A stretch of 64,000 nt of DNA, from the NCBI RefSeq assembly GCF_030253575.1, contig NC_080557.1, positions 44,654,501 to 44,718,500 on the forward strand, read 5' to 3'. A model generated the notes under the pieces. The model saw only the letters and a program-made list of their open reading frames with translations, was not told the origin of the DNA and did no database searches. Position numbers and translations under genes: made by a program. This DNA is from Rhododendron vialii (Eukaryota; Streptophyta; Magnoliopsida; Ericales; Ericaceae). Shown one piece after another: positions 52,511-62,600 of the stretch (position 1 is the stretch's first letter; each line of letters begins with the position of its first letter).

Positions 52511-53260
52511 CTAAAAACAAACCATAAAACTTGCAAGAAATAAAAACATCAAAAACCCCAAGCTACCATTTCCAACCCTCGAAGCCCCCGATCCATTACC
52601 ACCACTCGGAGCCGGTCCTCCCGGACCTCCCGCAACCGGCGCCGGAGCCGACGCTTCCGGCGCCGGCGCCGGAGCTCCACTGCCGCCACCGCTCACCAGA
52701 TCCAAAACCCCCTTAGCGTTCAAATTCGCTGCCTGGAACGCGTGCTTGTCCGGCACGCCGTTCGTGACCGACGGCCCCACCTGCCAGACCTGGTTCACCG
52801 ACGTCGTTCCCCCCGGCAATGCCAGCGTGGCGAACATCTTCATCACGCCGCCGGAGTACTCCGCGCTGGCTCCGGAGACCTTGTACGCGATCGCCGACTG
52901 GGCGATGGAGCCGTACGAGGTGATGTTGTAAGTCTGGACGGTCATGGAACCGTTCGATTTCTTAAAGGCGACGAGCGCCTGGGCCCCGACCATGCCGGAG
53001 CCGGTGGGGTTGAGGGCCCAGGCGACCCAGCCGGCGGGCTGGGCCGGAGGGGCGATGAAGGCGACGGAGAGGGAGGAGTTGGAGGGATTGTAGGTCCAGT
53101 GGAGGTAGGCGGTGAGGGTGGGCAAGTCCGTGCAGTTGGCGTAGAGGTGGTTGTTTGTGAAGGTCTGTGAGGTGCATGTTAGGGAACGGGCGGGTGAGAT
53201 TAGGAGAAGGGATAGTGAGGATAGAATGAGGAGGAGAGCTGTGAATTGGTGGGGAGCCAT
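52511..53260 (-). CDS. AIR12: AIR12-like DOMON protein, probably GPI-anchored
   Basis: Single exon on the minus strand, 249 residues from the Met at 53,260 (MAPHQFTALLLILSSLSLLL). An upstream in-frame Met at 53,329 is rejected because a TATA box lies between them. After the signal peptide, the DOMON domain (about residues 27-175) starts LTCTSQTFTNNHLYANCTDL, has GMVGAQALVAFKKSNGSMT and [15 protein letters not shown], and ends [19 protein letters not shown]. The Met of GMVGAQ and the His of DKHAFQ are candidate haem b ligands. A Pro/Ala/Gly-rich linker (APAPAPEASAPAPVAGG) leads to a small-residue site and hydrophobic tail (GFLMFLFLASFMVCF), typical of a GPI signal. AIR12 proteins are apoplastic, ascorbate-reducible b-type cytochromes at the plasma membrane. 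It is a close paralogue of the CYB-DOM exon 1. Confidence 0.92.
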   Translation of the reverse strand: MAPHQFTALLLILSSLSLLLISPARSLTCTSQTFTNNHLYANCTDLPTLTAYLHWTYNPSNSSLSVAFIAPPAQPAGWVAWALNPTGSGMVGAQALVAFKKSNGSMTVQTYNITSYGSIAQSAIAYKVSGASAEYSGGVMKMFATLALPGGTTSVNQVWQVGPSVTNGVPDKHAFQAANLNAKGVLDLVSGGGSGAPAPAPEASAPAPVAGGPGGPAPSGGNGSGASRVGNGSLGFLMFLFLASFMVCF

Positions 53261-53306
53261 TTTTGAGAGTGGTGGAGTTTGTTTCCGAGTATTTGGGGGG
53301 GAAGAC

Positions 53307-53314
53307 TTTATATA
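53307..53314 (-). promoter_or_regulatory. TATA box of the AIR12-like gene
   Basis: TATATAAA on the minus strand, about 47 bases upstream of the chosen ATG. It implies a short leader and fixes the downstream start. Confidence 0.65.
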
Positions 53315-54150
53315 GGAGAATGCTTGCACATAGTATTTAAAAGAACTCGCCTACGTGCATAAGTCGGTTCCGGACAAATGGGCAAGGGGTGTCCGTTGTG
53401 CACTAATGCATTACAGGTGCGTAGAGCAGTTCAGTGTTCTTGTCAGAATTCTATCACCGAAATTTGAGCCATCCAACTTGCAAAGAAATAAAGTTAATCA
53501 GTTGTTATGACTGATCGTAATCCATTTATTTTATAGAGTAATTTATTTTTATAATTATAGCGGCCATTTTAATTATTTAGAACAAATGTGGTCAAACCAA
53601 AAGGCTAATCATATCTATCAATTTAATATATATATTTGTGATGATCTTGTCAAGAAATTAAACTATACAAATTGAACAGTTCAAAACACGGTGAGTGAAG
53701 TCCGCACAGAGGAAGCATGTGCAGTGCATTTACCGCAGTAACGCAACTCCTTGTGGCACGTGTGCACGAACTCTTGAGTTAGGAAGTAGATAGTGGGAAG
53801 AAGGGAGGGTGGCAGAAAGATTGTGATCTAAAAGAGAGAGTTAATTATTCTGGCTACCCAATTGAGCAATGACTCGTGGATAGATTGGGTTGAGGTTGGA
53901 TAAGGTGCGAGTGCTTGAGATTAGTTCAAAGGTTGTTTGTTAGGTGTGCTTGACCAATTCAAATTGCGTGCCTTGAGGAGTGAAAAATGGGCACAAAAAC
54001 TGTGAATTGGGAATTCGTGCGATTATTAGTACTACCGTAAAGAAATTGAAATGTATGGGCATACAATGAACGTACTCTCTCTGTTTACGGAATGCTCCTC
54101 TACTATTTTAGTTTACATTTCACATGGTTTTGGATATACACTTTATATCC
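53315..54150. other. Upstream region of the AIR12-like gene
   Basis: Probable promoter followed by anonymous DNA. No gene or repeat boundary recognised. Confidence 0.35.
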
Positions 54151-54486
54151 AATGAGGGATTCAGCACAGGCTTACCGTGTGGGACTCCTCTTTTCCGATC
54201 GAATTGTGACGATTCAAGCCGCTCAATGTGTTCAGAACGTGATTTTAAGGGTAACCACGAGAAATAATAAAAAAAAATGATCGGGAAGGGCTTGATCCGA
54301 GCAGTTTTTTAATGAACCATTCAATAAAAAACTGTTCGGATCAAGCCCTTCCCGATCATTTTTTTTGCTGATTTCTTGCGGGTACCTTTAAAATCACGTT
54401 CTGATCACTTTGAGCGGCTCGGATCGTTGCAATTTGATCGGGAAAGGGGAGGAGTCCCGCACAGTAAGCCCGTGCGGGATCCCTTA
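54151..54486. mobile_element. Foldback element with ~160-bp arms
   Basis: GGGACTCCTCTTTTCCGATC, ATGATCGGGAAGGGCTTGAT and AAAACTGTTCGGATC-type words on the left are matched inverted on the right. The centre is a near-perfect palindrome around 54,305-54,330. Related in style to 12,165-12,534 (both share GCGGCTCGGATC words). Confidence 0.8.
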
Positions 54487-54502
54487 GGGGAACCGGACTC
54501 TT

Positions 54503-54505
<3 letters not shown>

Positions 54506-54586
<81 letters not shown>
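54506..54586. repeat. Long (AT)n microsatellite
   Basis: About 80 bases of uninterrupted AT repeat; the target of the 4.5-kb element that follows. Confidence 0.95.
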
Positions 54587-54592
<6 letters not shown>

Positions 54593-55039
54593 TCAGGATC
54601 CCCTCAGGGATCCCGGACGGAAGACCTGGTGCGGACCGCCCCTCTCAGCCGTTGGATTTAATCCAACGGCCACGTTTTAAATAGCCAATCTCGCGGATCT
54701 AAACAAGGTTGGGTCGGGTAAAAACTATAGGATCCGGGTTATAACAAAACAATATCTCACCCGGCTCCTCCCATTTTTTCTGCGTTTGAGCGAGACCACG
54801 AAGAGAGAGAGAGAGAGGAAGAAGAAAAAGAAGAAAACGATTCACGCACAGACGACGAACAAGAAAAAGATCGAAACAAACCCACACCAGGTATATCTCT
54901 CTCTCGAAATCTCTGGCTCGTATCTCTCTCTCAACCGGACTGTAAATTAATTTTTTCCCCCCTTTTTTTTTTAACCAGATCGACAAAAAACGAAGAAGAA
55001 GAAGACGAAGCAAATCGAGTCAGAAGAAGAAGAACGAAG

Positions 55040-56424
55040 ATGAACAAGGTATATCTCTCTATCTCTCTCTCTGGTTGTTCTATGTTTGAGCCCTAATTGT
55101 ATGATTTCGAAGCCCTAATTTTGGGATTGGATCTATAATTTCAAAGCCCTACTTTTGTTCCTTCGCTGCTGTGGGTTTGTTATCTAGTCTAGCTATATGT
55201 CAAGTTCACGAAAGCATGTGATTTCGATCGGTACGACAAAACGATTCTTGTCGAGTTTGCCACCCACTTATAACGAACTATGAAAATGGAGGCTCAATAA
55301 GAAAAGGAAAGCAAAACCAGTGAGAAATTAACACAATAATTCTTAACGGTTTTCTAAGGACTTGAAAAGGCTCAATAATTCTTAGGGGAAATTATAGTTA
55401 CCCCCCTCGAACTACCCCTCGCATACACTTACCCCCCTTTAACTTTTATTTTTGGCACTTAACCCCCTCAAACTAACTGAAATTCAAACGGTCATAACTT
55501 CAAACGGTCATAACTTCTTCGTCCAAAATCGAAAATTATGCAAATTATATATCGATTTCGAGGTCTTGAAGTCAGCTTTCTAATGACACTAAAATCACAT
55601 CACAATTCAAAGCACACAGAAAGTTATGATCAAAACGGTCTTTCTGTCTACCAGCCCTTACTCTTTTGATCATAACTTTCTGTGTGCTTTGAATCGTAAT
55701 GTGATTTTAGTGTCATTAGAAAGCTGACTTCAAGACCTCGAAATCGATATATAATTTGCATAATTTTCGATTTTGGACGAAGAAGTTATGACCGTTTGAA
55801 GTTATGACCGTTTGAATTTCAGTTAGTTTGAGGGGGTTAAGTGCCAAAAATAAAAGTTAAAGGGGGGTAAGTGTATGCGAGGGTTAGTTCGAGGGGGGTA
55901 ACTATAATTTCCCCTAATTCTTAACGGTTTCCTAAGGATTTGGAGTTTTCTTTTTTCTTCTCAAGGCTATGAAAATGTCAGTAAAAAACTCACCCAACTT
56001 TCGTAAGTATAATATCTAGCTAGCTTTGCTTTGTTGTACATTCAACAGCCTAAAGCATGTACAATAATTTAAGTCTGCTTTGAAAAAAAACCGTAATTGT
56101 AATTTTGGTTATAAAAAATCCTTATTCTAATACAAATTTGATTTCATTGTCTCTGCTATTTCCAGTTACACATTCTTAAAGAGGAAAGGGTTCAAACTAG
56201 ACCAAAGAAGAAAGGGAACAAAGAAGGAGAAATGGAACAAGAACATATTTCCAGCGTCAATCCAACCTCCTTGTTTCGACCAAAACTTATGAACATGTAA
56301 GTGTATGTTAATTTGTAATTTGAATTTAATTGATTATACACGGAATATATTATAATTGTTGTCTTATTTTTTTAGGTCTTCACAAGATGTTAGGTTGGAC
56401 AATGACGATGACGAAGATTATTAG
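55040..56424 (+). CDS. Possible small gene carried by the 4.5-kb element (three exons)
   Basis: Inferred exons are 55,040-55,048 (MNK, in the left arm), 56,166-56,296 and 56,376-56,424, with GT-AG borders (AAG|GTATAT, TTTCCAG|TTA, AT|GTAAGT, TTTTTTAG|G). The join closes to 62 residues with a clean stop. The product starts MNKLHILKEERVQTRPKKKG, has a Lys-rich middle and an acidic end (DNDDDEDY). No domain is recognised. The start lies inside the terminal repeat and the second acceptor lies at its inner edge, so the arm supplies promoter, first exon and intron. The first intron contains a nested 530-base element. It could be a captured gene fragment or chance; transcript evidence would decide. 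Confidence 0.45.
55385..55914. mobile_element. Nested 530-bp hairpin element with 9-bp target duplication
   Basis: Ends GGGGAAATTATAGTTACCCC / its inverse; arms of about 250 bases extend to a short centre near 55,640-55,660. TAATTCTTA flanks both sides (55,376-55,384 and 55,915-55,923). The right arm of the host element lacks it, so it inserted after the arms formed. No coding capacity. Confidence 0.93.
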
Positions 56425-57487
56425 GTCTTCACAAGCTTATGAGGTCTTGCAAAGGATGAAGCTGCTTTTGTTTTATTTGATTTTTTGTGGAACTATGATG
56501 TAATATTGTTGGACTTAGTAGTTGTAATCTTGTTTAAGGGCTAGAATTCTGGATGGTTTTTATTTTTAGTGGCTTGATTGTGGGTGTTGCGAAACGGTTG
56601 GTTTTTTTTGTAGTCTGGGTAAGTTAGATTGGTTGTTGCAACTCCATTTTTTGGTAGATTGGATGAACTTTGATTGCTTGAATGGAAAAGAGAGTGGTGT
56701 TCTGGCCCATTTTTATTCTGGGGTTCTTGGTATTTGCTAATTAATAGTGCAATTGTGGAAATGGGTGGATGGCACTTCCATCTGAGGTTCTGAACAAGCT
56801 GTTGATGGAGAAATACTGTACGGATTAGCTTCTATTCGACTTGCACTTCTAGAATTTAACTGCATGCTTGCAAATCCCTGCACTAACTGCATATATTATA
56901 GTTTATTAACAGATACAAGAGAGGTCCATTGCAAAGGAAAATGCTCCTAGGAATTTGGCTCAGCTTGTGTAGAAATTTGTAAGGCTCTCATCAGAACTTT
57001 GTTTGAGATCCTAGACCTATAATTAGAACACGCGCTCATGCATGCAAATAAAACAAGGAACTAGACAAATACCATGATTTAGCATCCTGTACTTTGGCTT
57101 TCAACATTATGGAGATTGAACAAAAAATTTCACGCATCCTGTCCTTTGAACAAAAATTTACAAATCTCAACACAAAAAGCTTAAAAGCCCTGTTTCACTA
57201 ATTTAGTAATAGTATCATAACAAACACACTTCACTATCATGAAGAAATACTACTACTACTACTTGAGATCACTTGCTGCTTTTGTTCTTGCAGTACTTGT
57301 GCTGATTAAATACCAAAACCTACCACATACAAATTCGCCATACTAATTAACAGACTAATTTAACCCAATATGCCACACATGTACCACATAACACAGAAAA
57401 AACAACCCAAAAGATAATTCCAGTTCATTTTCCCCCATTCCTCATTTGGATTGCATCAATCTCTTTCTGCATAGCTTCAATCTTCAT
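56425..57487. other. Interior of the 4.5-kb element without a recognised gene
   Basis: Probable 3' UTR of the plus-strand unit and anonymous AT-rich DNA. No transposase motif in any frame. Confidence 0.4.
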
Positions 57488-57673
57488 CTACATTGTGATT
57501 GTTGTCTTCTGCATTTCTTTACTAATGCTCATAGATACTGAACTCTCACATTGTTCAACAGTCCTCACAGCCTTTAATTTTGTCTGAATCGTCATTGACC
57601 CCAAATCAGCCCTTTCTTGCAAAATTAATGCAAGGCTCATTCCAGCAACAACAAAAAAACCACAATCCAACAC
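57488..57673 (-). CDS. Exon-like frame facing the plus-strand unit inside the 4.5-kb element
   Basis: On the minus strand a pyrimidine-rich stretch ending GAATGTAG is followed by 61 open codons: VLDCGFFVVAGMSLALILQE, then SMTIQTKLKAVRTVEQCESS and KEMQKTTITM. After the stop, in the same frame, MKIEAMQKEIDAIQMRNGG continues, so one nonsense change may have shortened it. It is in phase with the right-arm equivalent of exon 1, which reads ACG-AAC-AAG where the left arm has ATG-AAC-AAG. A hydrophobic start and amphipathic, Lys/Glu-rich remainder suggest a membrane segment plus coiled coil. No family recognised. Confidence 0.3.
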   Translation of the reverse strand: MLDCGFFVVAGMSLALILQERADLGSMTIQTKLKAVRTVEQCESSVSMSISKEMQKTTITM

Positions 57674-58836
57674 CTACATTCAAAAAAAGGATAACCAATA
57701 GTCGAAATGAGAAGTTGAACAGCAAGACATTTAGAAATTAGCTAAAAGATTTGTTTATAAAAAAAATGGATTTCGTATTATCGAAATCAAGCCCTAGGCC
57801 AAATGAGATCGTTAGTCAGTTTGTGTTTCACAAATGAAGACCTGGGCATTTCAAAGCCCAAAATAAATCTTGCAGAAAAACACAGATAATAATCTCGTTC
57901 GATCCCTAAATTGAACCACAAAGAATTAAGCCTAGAATCCTTCAAGAAGCATAAACAACCAATCCAAAATCAAGGCAGTCCGGAAAAAAGCAAAGCTAGC
58001 TAGATATTATAACTGGAAATAGCAGAGACAATGAAATCAAATTTGTATTAGAATTAGGGTTTTTTATAACCAAAATTACAATTACGGTTTTTTTCAAAGC
58101 AGACTTAAATTATTGTACATGCTTTAGGTTGTTGAATGTACAACAAAGCAAAGCTAGCTAGATATTATACTTACGAAAGATTGGTGAGTTTTTTACTGAC
58201 ATTTTCATAGCTTTGAGAAGAAAAAAGAAAACTCCAAATCCTTAGAAAACCGTTAAGAATTATTGAGCCTTTTCAAGTCCTTAGAAAACCGTTAAGAATT
58301 ATTGTGTTAATTTCTCACTGGTTTTGCTTTCCTTTTCTTATTGAGCCTCCATTTTCATAGTTCGTTATAAGTGGGTGGCAAACTCGACAAGAATCGTTTT
58401 GTCGTACCGATCGAAATCACACGCAGGGATTCAAAATCACATGCTTTCGTGAACTTGACATATAGCTAGACTAGATAGCAAACCCACAGCAGCGAAGGAA
58501 CAAAAGTAGGGCTTTGAAATTATAGATCCAATCCCAAAATTAGGGCTTCGAAATCATACAATTAGGGCTCAAACATAGAACAACCAGAGAGAGAGACAGA
58601 GAGATATACCTTGTTCGTCTTCGTTCTTTTTCTTCTGACTCGATTTGCTTCGTCTTCTTCTTCTTCGTTTTTTGTCGATCTGGTTAAAAAAAAAGGGGGA
58701 AAAAAATTAATTTACAGTCCGGTTGAGAGAGAGATACGAGCCAGATATTTCGAGAGAGAGATATACCTGGTGTGGGTTTGCTTCGATCTTGTTCTTGTTC
58801 GTCGTCTGTGCGTGAATCGTTTTCTTCTTTTTCTTC

Positions 58837-58845
<9 letters not shown>

Positions 58846-58870
<25 letters not shown>
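58846..58870 (+). repeat. (CT)n microsatellite in the right arm
   Basis: About 25 bases of CT repeat; the left arm has a shorter matching GA tract near 54,803. Confidence 0.9.
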
Positions 58871-58873
<3 letters not shown>

Positions 58874-59401
58874 GGTCTCGTTCAAACGCAGAAAAAATGG
58901 GAGGAGCCGGGTGAGATATTGTTTTGTTATAACCCGGATCCTATAGTTTTTACCCGACCCAACCTTGTTTAGATCCGCGAGATTGGCTATTTAAAACGTG
59001 GCCGTTGGATTAAATCCAACGGCTGAGAGGGGCAGTCCGCACCAGGCCTTCCGTCCGGGATCCCTGAGGGGATCCTGAATATATACACTACTAAAAGATA
59101 GTTTTTCGCTCGACTGTCGGAGGTGATATTAGCACACCGTCCGTGCGGATAAACTGATGGATCAAATACGGAGTGATTATTTTGAAAGATCTAGCCATGA
59201 TCTATGTCTCAAAGATTATACTCCTGTGATATACAATGTGAGGCCAAGCACTTGCCGAGAAGAAGAAGAAGAAAAAAAGTGAGGTCAAGCACAGGAATTA
59301 GTAGCTAAGAACCAGAGCAAGGGGCAATGGATTGGCGGAATTGCAAGAAATGGAACAGCTACGTACGTACCGTTCTAGCTAGGTCAATTAAATGGAGCTA
59401 C

Positions 59402-59610
59402 ATGCACAACGGTTGTGCAAAACATCAAACACAATAAATCTTCATCCGTCCATTGTTGGAATAAATGGTCAAGATTCGTTCAAATTTTTCCTTAGAAGAG
59501 TTAAACTTTTCCTTTAAAGAGTTTTTTTAAAATCTAGAACGTCCAAACATATCTGAACGGTCAAAATTGATTACACAACACACATAACGGTTATGTGAGT
59601 ATCATTTCCG
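59402..59610. mobile_element. MITE with ACAACGGTTGTG-type ends
   Basis: Left GCACAACGGTTGTGCAAAAC with CCGTCCATT and right (inverted) CTCACATAACCGTTATGTGT with GACCGTTCAGA form imperfect inverted ends. About 209 bases. Confidence 0.5.
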
Positions 59611-59728
59611 GTCAATTAAATGGAGCTAGCCAGGAAGATCAACAACCGTAATGAATGGGTGCAGATAAGATAAGGAATAGTGAACACCGGTTCACATTCA
59701 GATAAAGATATGTATACATTTTAGAAAT

Positions 59729-60316
59729 AGGTAAAATATGTACTTGCCTTTTCAACTATCTAAAAAATATTTACTTCGTCCTTAAACTATCAATTGCATA
59801 CACTTGCCCCTTAAACTAACCAATCGTTATTTACGAAGGATAATTCCCACTTTCCATCTATATTTTGGACGGAAAATTCATGCCCAGGCTATAAAGGTCT
59901 TTTAACGTACCAATATTTGTATATGTATCTTCTTCTTCCTCTATCTCACAGTCCCCCCAACTCTGTTTATCTCTCTCTCACCCACTCTCTTCGTCTCTCT
60001 CTCCTTCTGTGACAATGAGGAAGTGACTGTCCTAAGTCTCAATTTTTTTATTTCAAAAGTCAACTGACTTCATCTAGTCGTGCAATTTTTTCCCCTTTCC
60101 CTCCCTTATCTAATCAAGCAGAGGAAGGAAAAGCATAATATATATGGAAACAAAGAACTAACAAACAAATGAAAAAAATTTATGGGTAAAGGAGAAAAGA
60201 GAGAAGAGGATATCATAGATTTCGAGAGGATCAACGGCGTCATCACAGTGAAGATCTTTGGTGTGAGCAATCCTCTCTTTAGCATGAACCATTGGATTCG
60301 AATTAATCAATCCTAG

Positions 60317-60348
<32 letters not shown>

Positions 60349-60673
60349 GGGTGTTAGGGTTAACTGGTTGAAAACCCACAAATTGATTTATTTGTTCCTA
60401 TTTTAGGGTTTTGGGAGTAAAAAGTCTAAAATACCCCTTGCCAAACCCTAAAATAGGAATAAATAAATCAATTTGTGGGTTTGGTTAGTTAAGTCAGCAA
60501 CTTTTCCATCCATCGATCAACTAAGTTTTCCGTCCAAAATATGGATGGAAAATGGGATTTGTCCTTAGTAAGTAACATTTGGTTAGTTTAAAGGGTAAGT
60601 GTGTGCAATTGATAGTTTAAGGAAGAAGTAAATAAAATTTGAATAGTTTAAGGGACAAGTACATATTTTACCC
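59729..60673. mobile_element. 945-bp TIR element with 10-bp target duplication and coding-like cargo
   Basis: Ends (A)GGTAAAATATGTACTTG and, inverted, GGGTAAAATATGTACTTG; arms of about 155 bases (left to ~59,885; right from ~60,520). TTTTAGAAAT flanks it at 59,719-59,728 and 60,674-60,683. The interior includes a (CT)n tract (60,322-60,348) and a minus-strand frame with protein-like content. Mutator-like by target length. Confidence 0.88.
60158..60379 (-). pseudogene. Coding-like fragment captured in the 945-bp element
   Basis: A minus-strand frame of 73 codons. After a repeat-encoded RERERERE stretch it reads MTLGLINSNPMVHAKERIAH then TKDLHCDDAVDPLEIYDI, which looks like real protein sequence before low-complexity FSFTHKFFSF. 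The exon probably ends near DPLEIYD. I do not recognise the donor gene. A captured and broken host fragment is the simplest reading. Confidence 0.4.
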
Positions 60674-60683
60674 TTTTAGAAAT

Positions 60684-61367
60684 TTAAACATAATTAAGAA
60701 TCATATACACGATACTACGGAGTATATGGATACGCAAATACAAAAGATTTAGAAATAAACATGATCATGTGGGTACAAGTGGATATGTTAGAATAAAAAG
60801 GTATTTTGTAGGTTAATTTCCAGTATTGATTACATATTTACATAATCGCAAAATTGGTAAAAAACCATAAAAAAAAAAAAAAATTCTTATGAAAATTTTA
60901 TCTACAAGTTTACTTAGGTTTCCTTAATTTATTGTGAATACAATTTCATGACAAAACACATAAAACGCAACAGCCACGTTTGGTTGATGGGATTAATTAT
61001 TAGGGAATGAATACATATATTATCTTTGGTCATCTCGAATATATAGTTTAATATATCAAGCTCTCATATTTTGTCAAATAAATGGATCTATAAAGGTACT
61101 AAAAAATCTATTAAAGAACTTAGATGATACCTATATTCATCTCTATAAATTAAAGTAGTAGTTAGTAGTATTTTTTTTTTTCATCTAAAAGTATTTGATC
61201 AGCAAAACTTTCCAATCTTTACGTCGCTATTAATTAATTACTATACTGTGGGTTTCATTGCGTTTCCCATTTTCAGTAGGACACGGAAACCAAATTGTAA
61301 GTTTAACGAAATCATTTCCGTAAGTCAAGCTTGAGAGTTAGAGAAGTGATCAATGGCCCCTTTTTGA

Positions 61368-61413
<46 letters not shown>

Positions 61414-61709
61414 TTGGGAATGACGAAACTCCAGACGCAAGTATGATGATCACTTTGTGTACAGCGACAAGGCAAAAAAAAGGGAAGAGGAAGCTCCTCC
61501 TCAATGAAAATGTGTAGTTAACGCACTTCTTTTGGGAAATTTCCATGAGCCATGTCAAGTGGGAACAGAATAACGTGTTTGCTACTTTCGCCTTGTTCCC
61601 CGGCCCAGTCGTCCAAAGCTGATTTTTTTGAAAGTAAAAGTTCAAAGGATTCCCACTTGGGTAGGTGCCCCAACTGTGGAAAATAAGAACCATTCTCTAA
61701 TTTAGGCCC
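60684..61709. other. Intergenic, nothing firm
   Basis: AT-rich DNA with a (GA)n tract at about 61,373-61,410. The minus-strand frames at 61.3-61.7 kb read partly through that tract and show no motif. Confidence 0.4.
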
Positions 61710-62347
61710 GTAATTGAACCGAGCCATTGGCGAACTGTTCGAGGCTCGATTCGGTAAGAGCTCGCTCGAGTTCGATTCGTCTGCTAAACGAACTGAACCT
61801 GAACCTCAATTCTAGGCTCGTTCCGTAAATGAGCCAAATCTGAGCCTAACGGTATTCGGCTCGGTTAGGTTCGCGAACCTATACTTAAATTTAATTAATA
61901 ATTCAATAGGGGTCTATTTGTAAATGTAAAAAATTTTAAGGTTGTATATATAATTCAATACTTATTTTTCTCCCAAATTTTATACGATCAATGAGAGAGT
62001 TTGGGTTCGCTTGAGTTTAATGAGCTGAGCCGAATCAAACCTGAGTCTTGACGAGCTCAATTCGAGCTTAGATTCGGCTCGGCTCGATTCATTTGAGTTT
62101 AACAAGCCAAACTCGAGCCAAGATGTTCAAGGTCGAATCGAACTCGAGCCGAATCCGAGCCGAACTCGAGCCAGACTAGTATCTTAACGAACCCAATCGA
62201 GCCGAACCCGAGCCTTGAAAAGTTTTAACGAGCCGAACTCGAGCCAAGTTGTTCAGGCTCGAATCGAACTCTAGCCGAACTCATACCTTAACGAACCTGA
62301 GCCGAACTTAACAGGGTTCAGCTCGATTCGGTTCATTTACAGCCCTA
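61710..62347. repeat. GCTCG-rich dispersed repeat, copy 5 (largest)
   Basis: Starts with CGTAATTGAACCGAGCC and ends GATTCGGTTCATTTACAGCC. The interior is a long degenerate series of CGAGCCGAAC/GTTCGGCTCG words, with an AT-rich segment at about 61,885-61,990. Confidence 0.8.
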
Positions 62348-62360
62348 CTTCCTGTTACAC

Positions 62361-62397
<37 letters not shown>

Positions 62398-62477
62398 AAT
62401 GAGTTGGGTCTTGGAGCAATTTCTATTAGGTTATGTAAAATTATGTTGAGTCATTCTTTCCGGTAAAGTGGGTCAAT

Positions 62478-62515
<38 letters not shown>

Positions 62516-62600
62516 ATGAGTTGGGTCTTGGAGCAATTTCTATTAGGTTATGTAAAATTATGTTGAGTCAGTCTTTCCGGTAAAGTGGGTCAATTTGCAG
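62361..62600. repeat. Tandem duplication of a ~119-bp unit, each with a (GA)n tract
   Basis: The unit AATGAGTTGGGTCTTGGAGC ... GTAAAGTGGGTCAATTTGCA occurs twice. The GA tracts are at about 62,362-62,394 and 62,481-62,511. The units differ by one or two bases, so the event is recent. Confidence 0.93.

Larger units (their letters stand above)
54593..59078. mobile_element. 4.5-kb non-autonomous TIR element with ~1-kb inverted arms
   Basis: The left arm 54,593-56,168 (minus the nested element at 55,385-55,914) and the right arm 58,010-59,078 are near-identical inverted copies of about 1.05 kb. Outer ends read TCAGGATCCCCTCAGGGATC. ATATATACAC lies just outside both ends (54,581-54,590, two bases off, and 59,079-59,088), fitting a target duplication within (AT)n. 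No transposase is seen. Each arm carries a promoter-like and 5'-UTR-like region (CT/GA tracts, AAGAAGAAG stretches), so transcription could run inward from both ends. The interior (56,169-58,009) holds exon-like pieces. Very long arms and a 9-10-base target suggest the Mutator superfamily, but this is inference. Confidence 0.9.

Noticed and set aside
52742-53170. 142-codon plus-strand frame
   Set aside because: Antisense of the GC-rich AIR12-like coding region.
54356-54684. Frames with long YIYI runs
   Set aside because: Translation of the (AT)n microsatellite.
58611-58972. Plus-strand frames in the right arm, and the matching minus-strand frame at 54,699-55,013
   Set aside because: They read outward through the leader-like arm sequence; content is Ser/Leu runs from CT repeats, and splice signals point inward.
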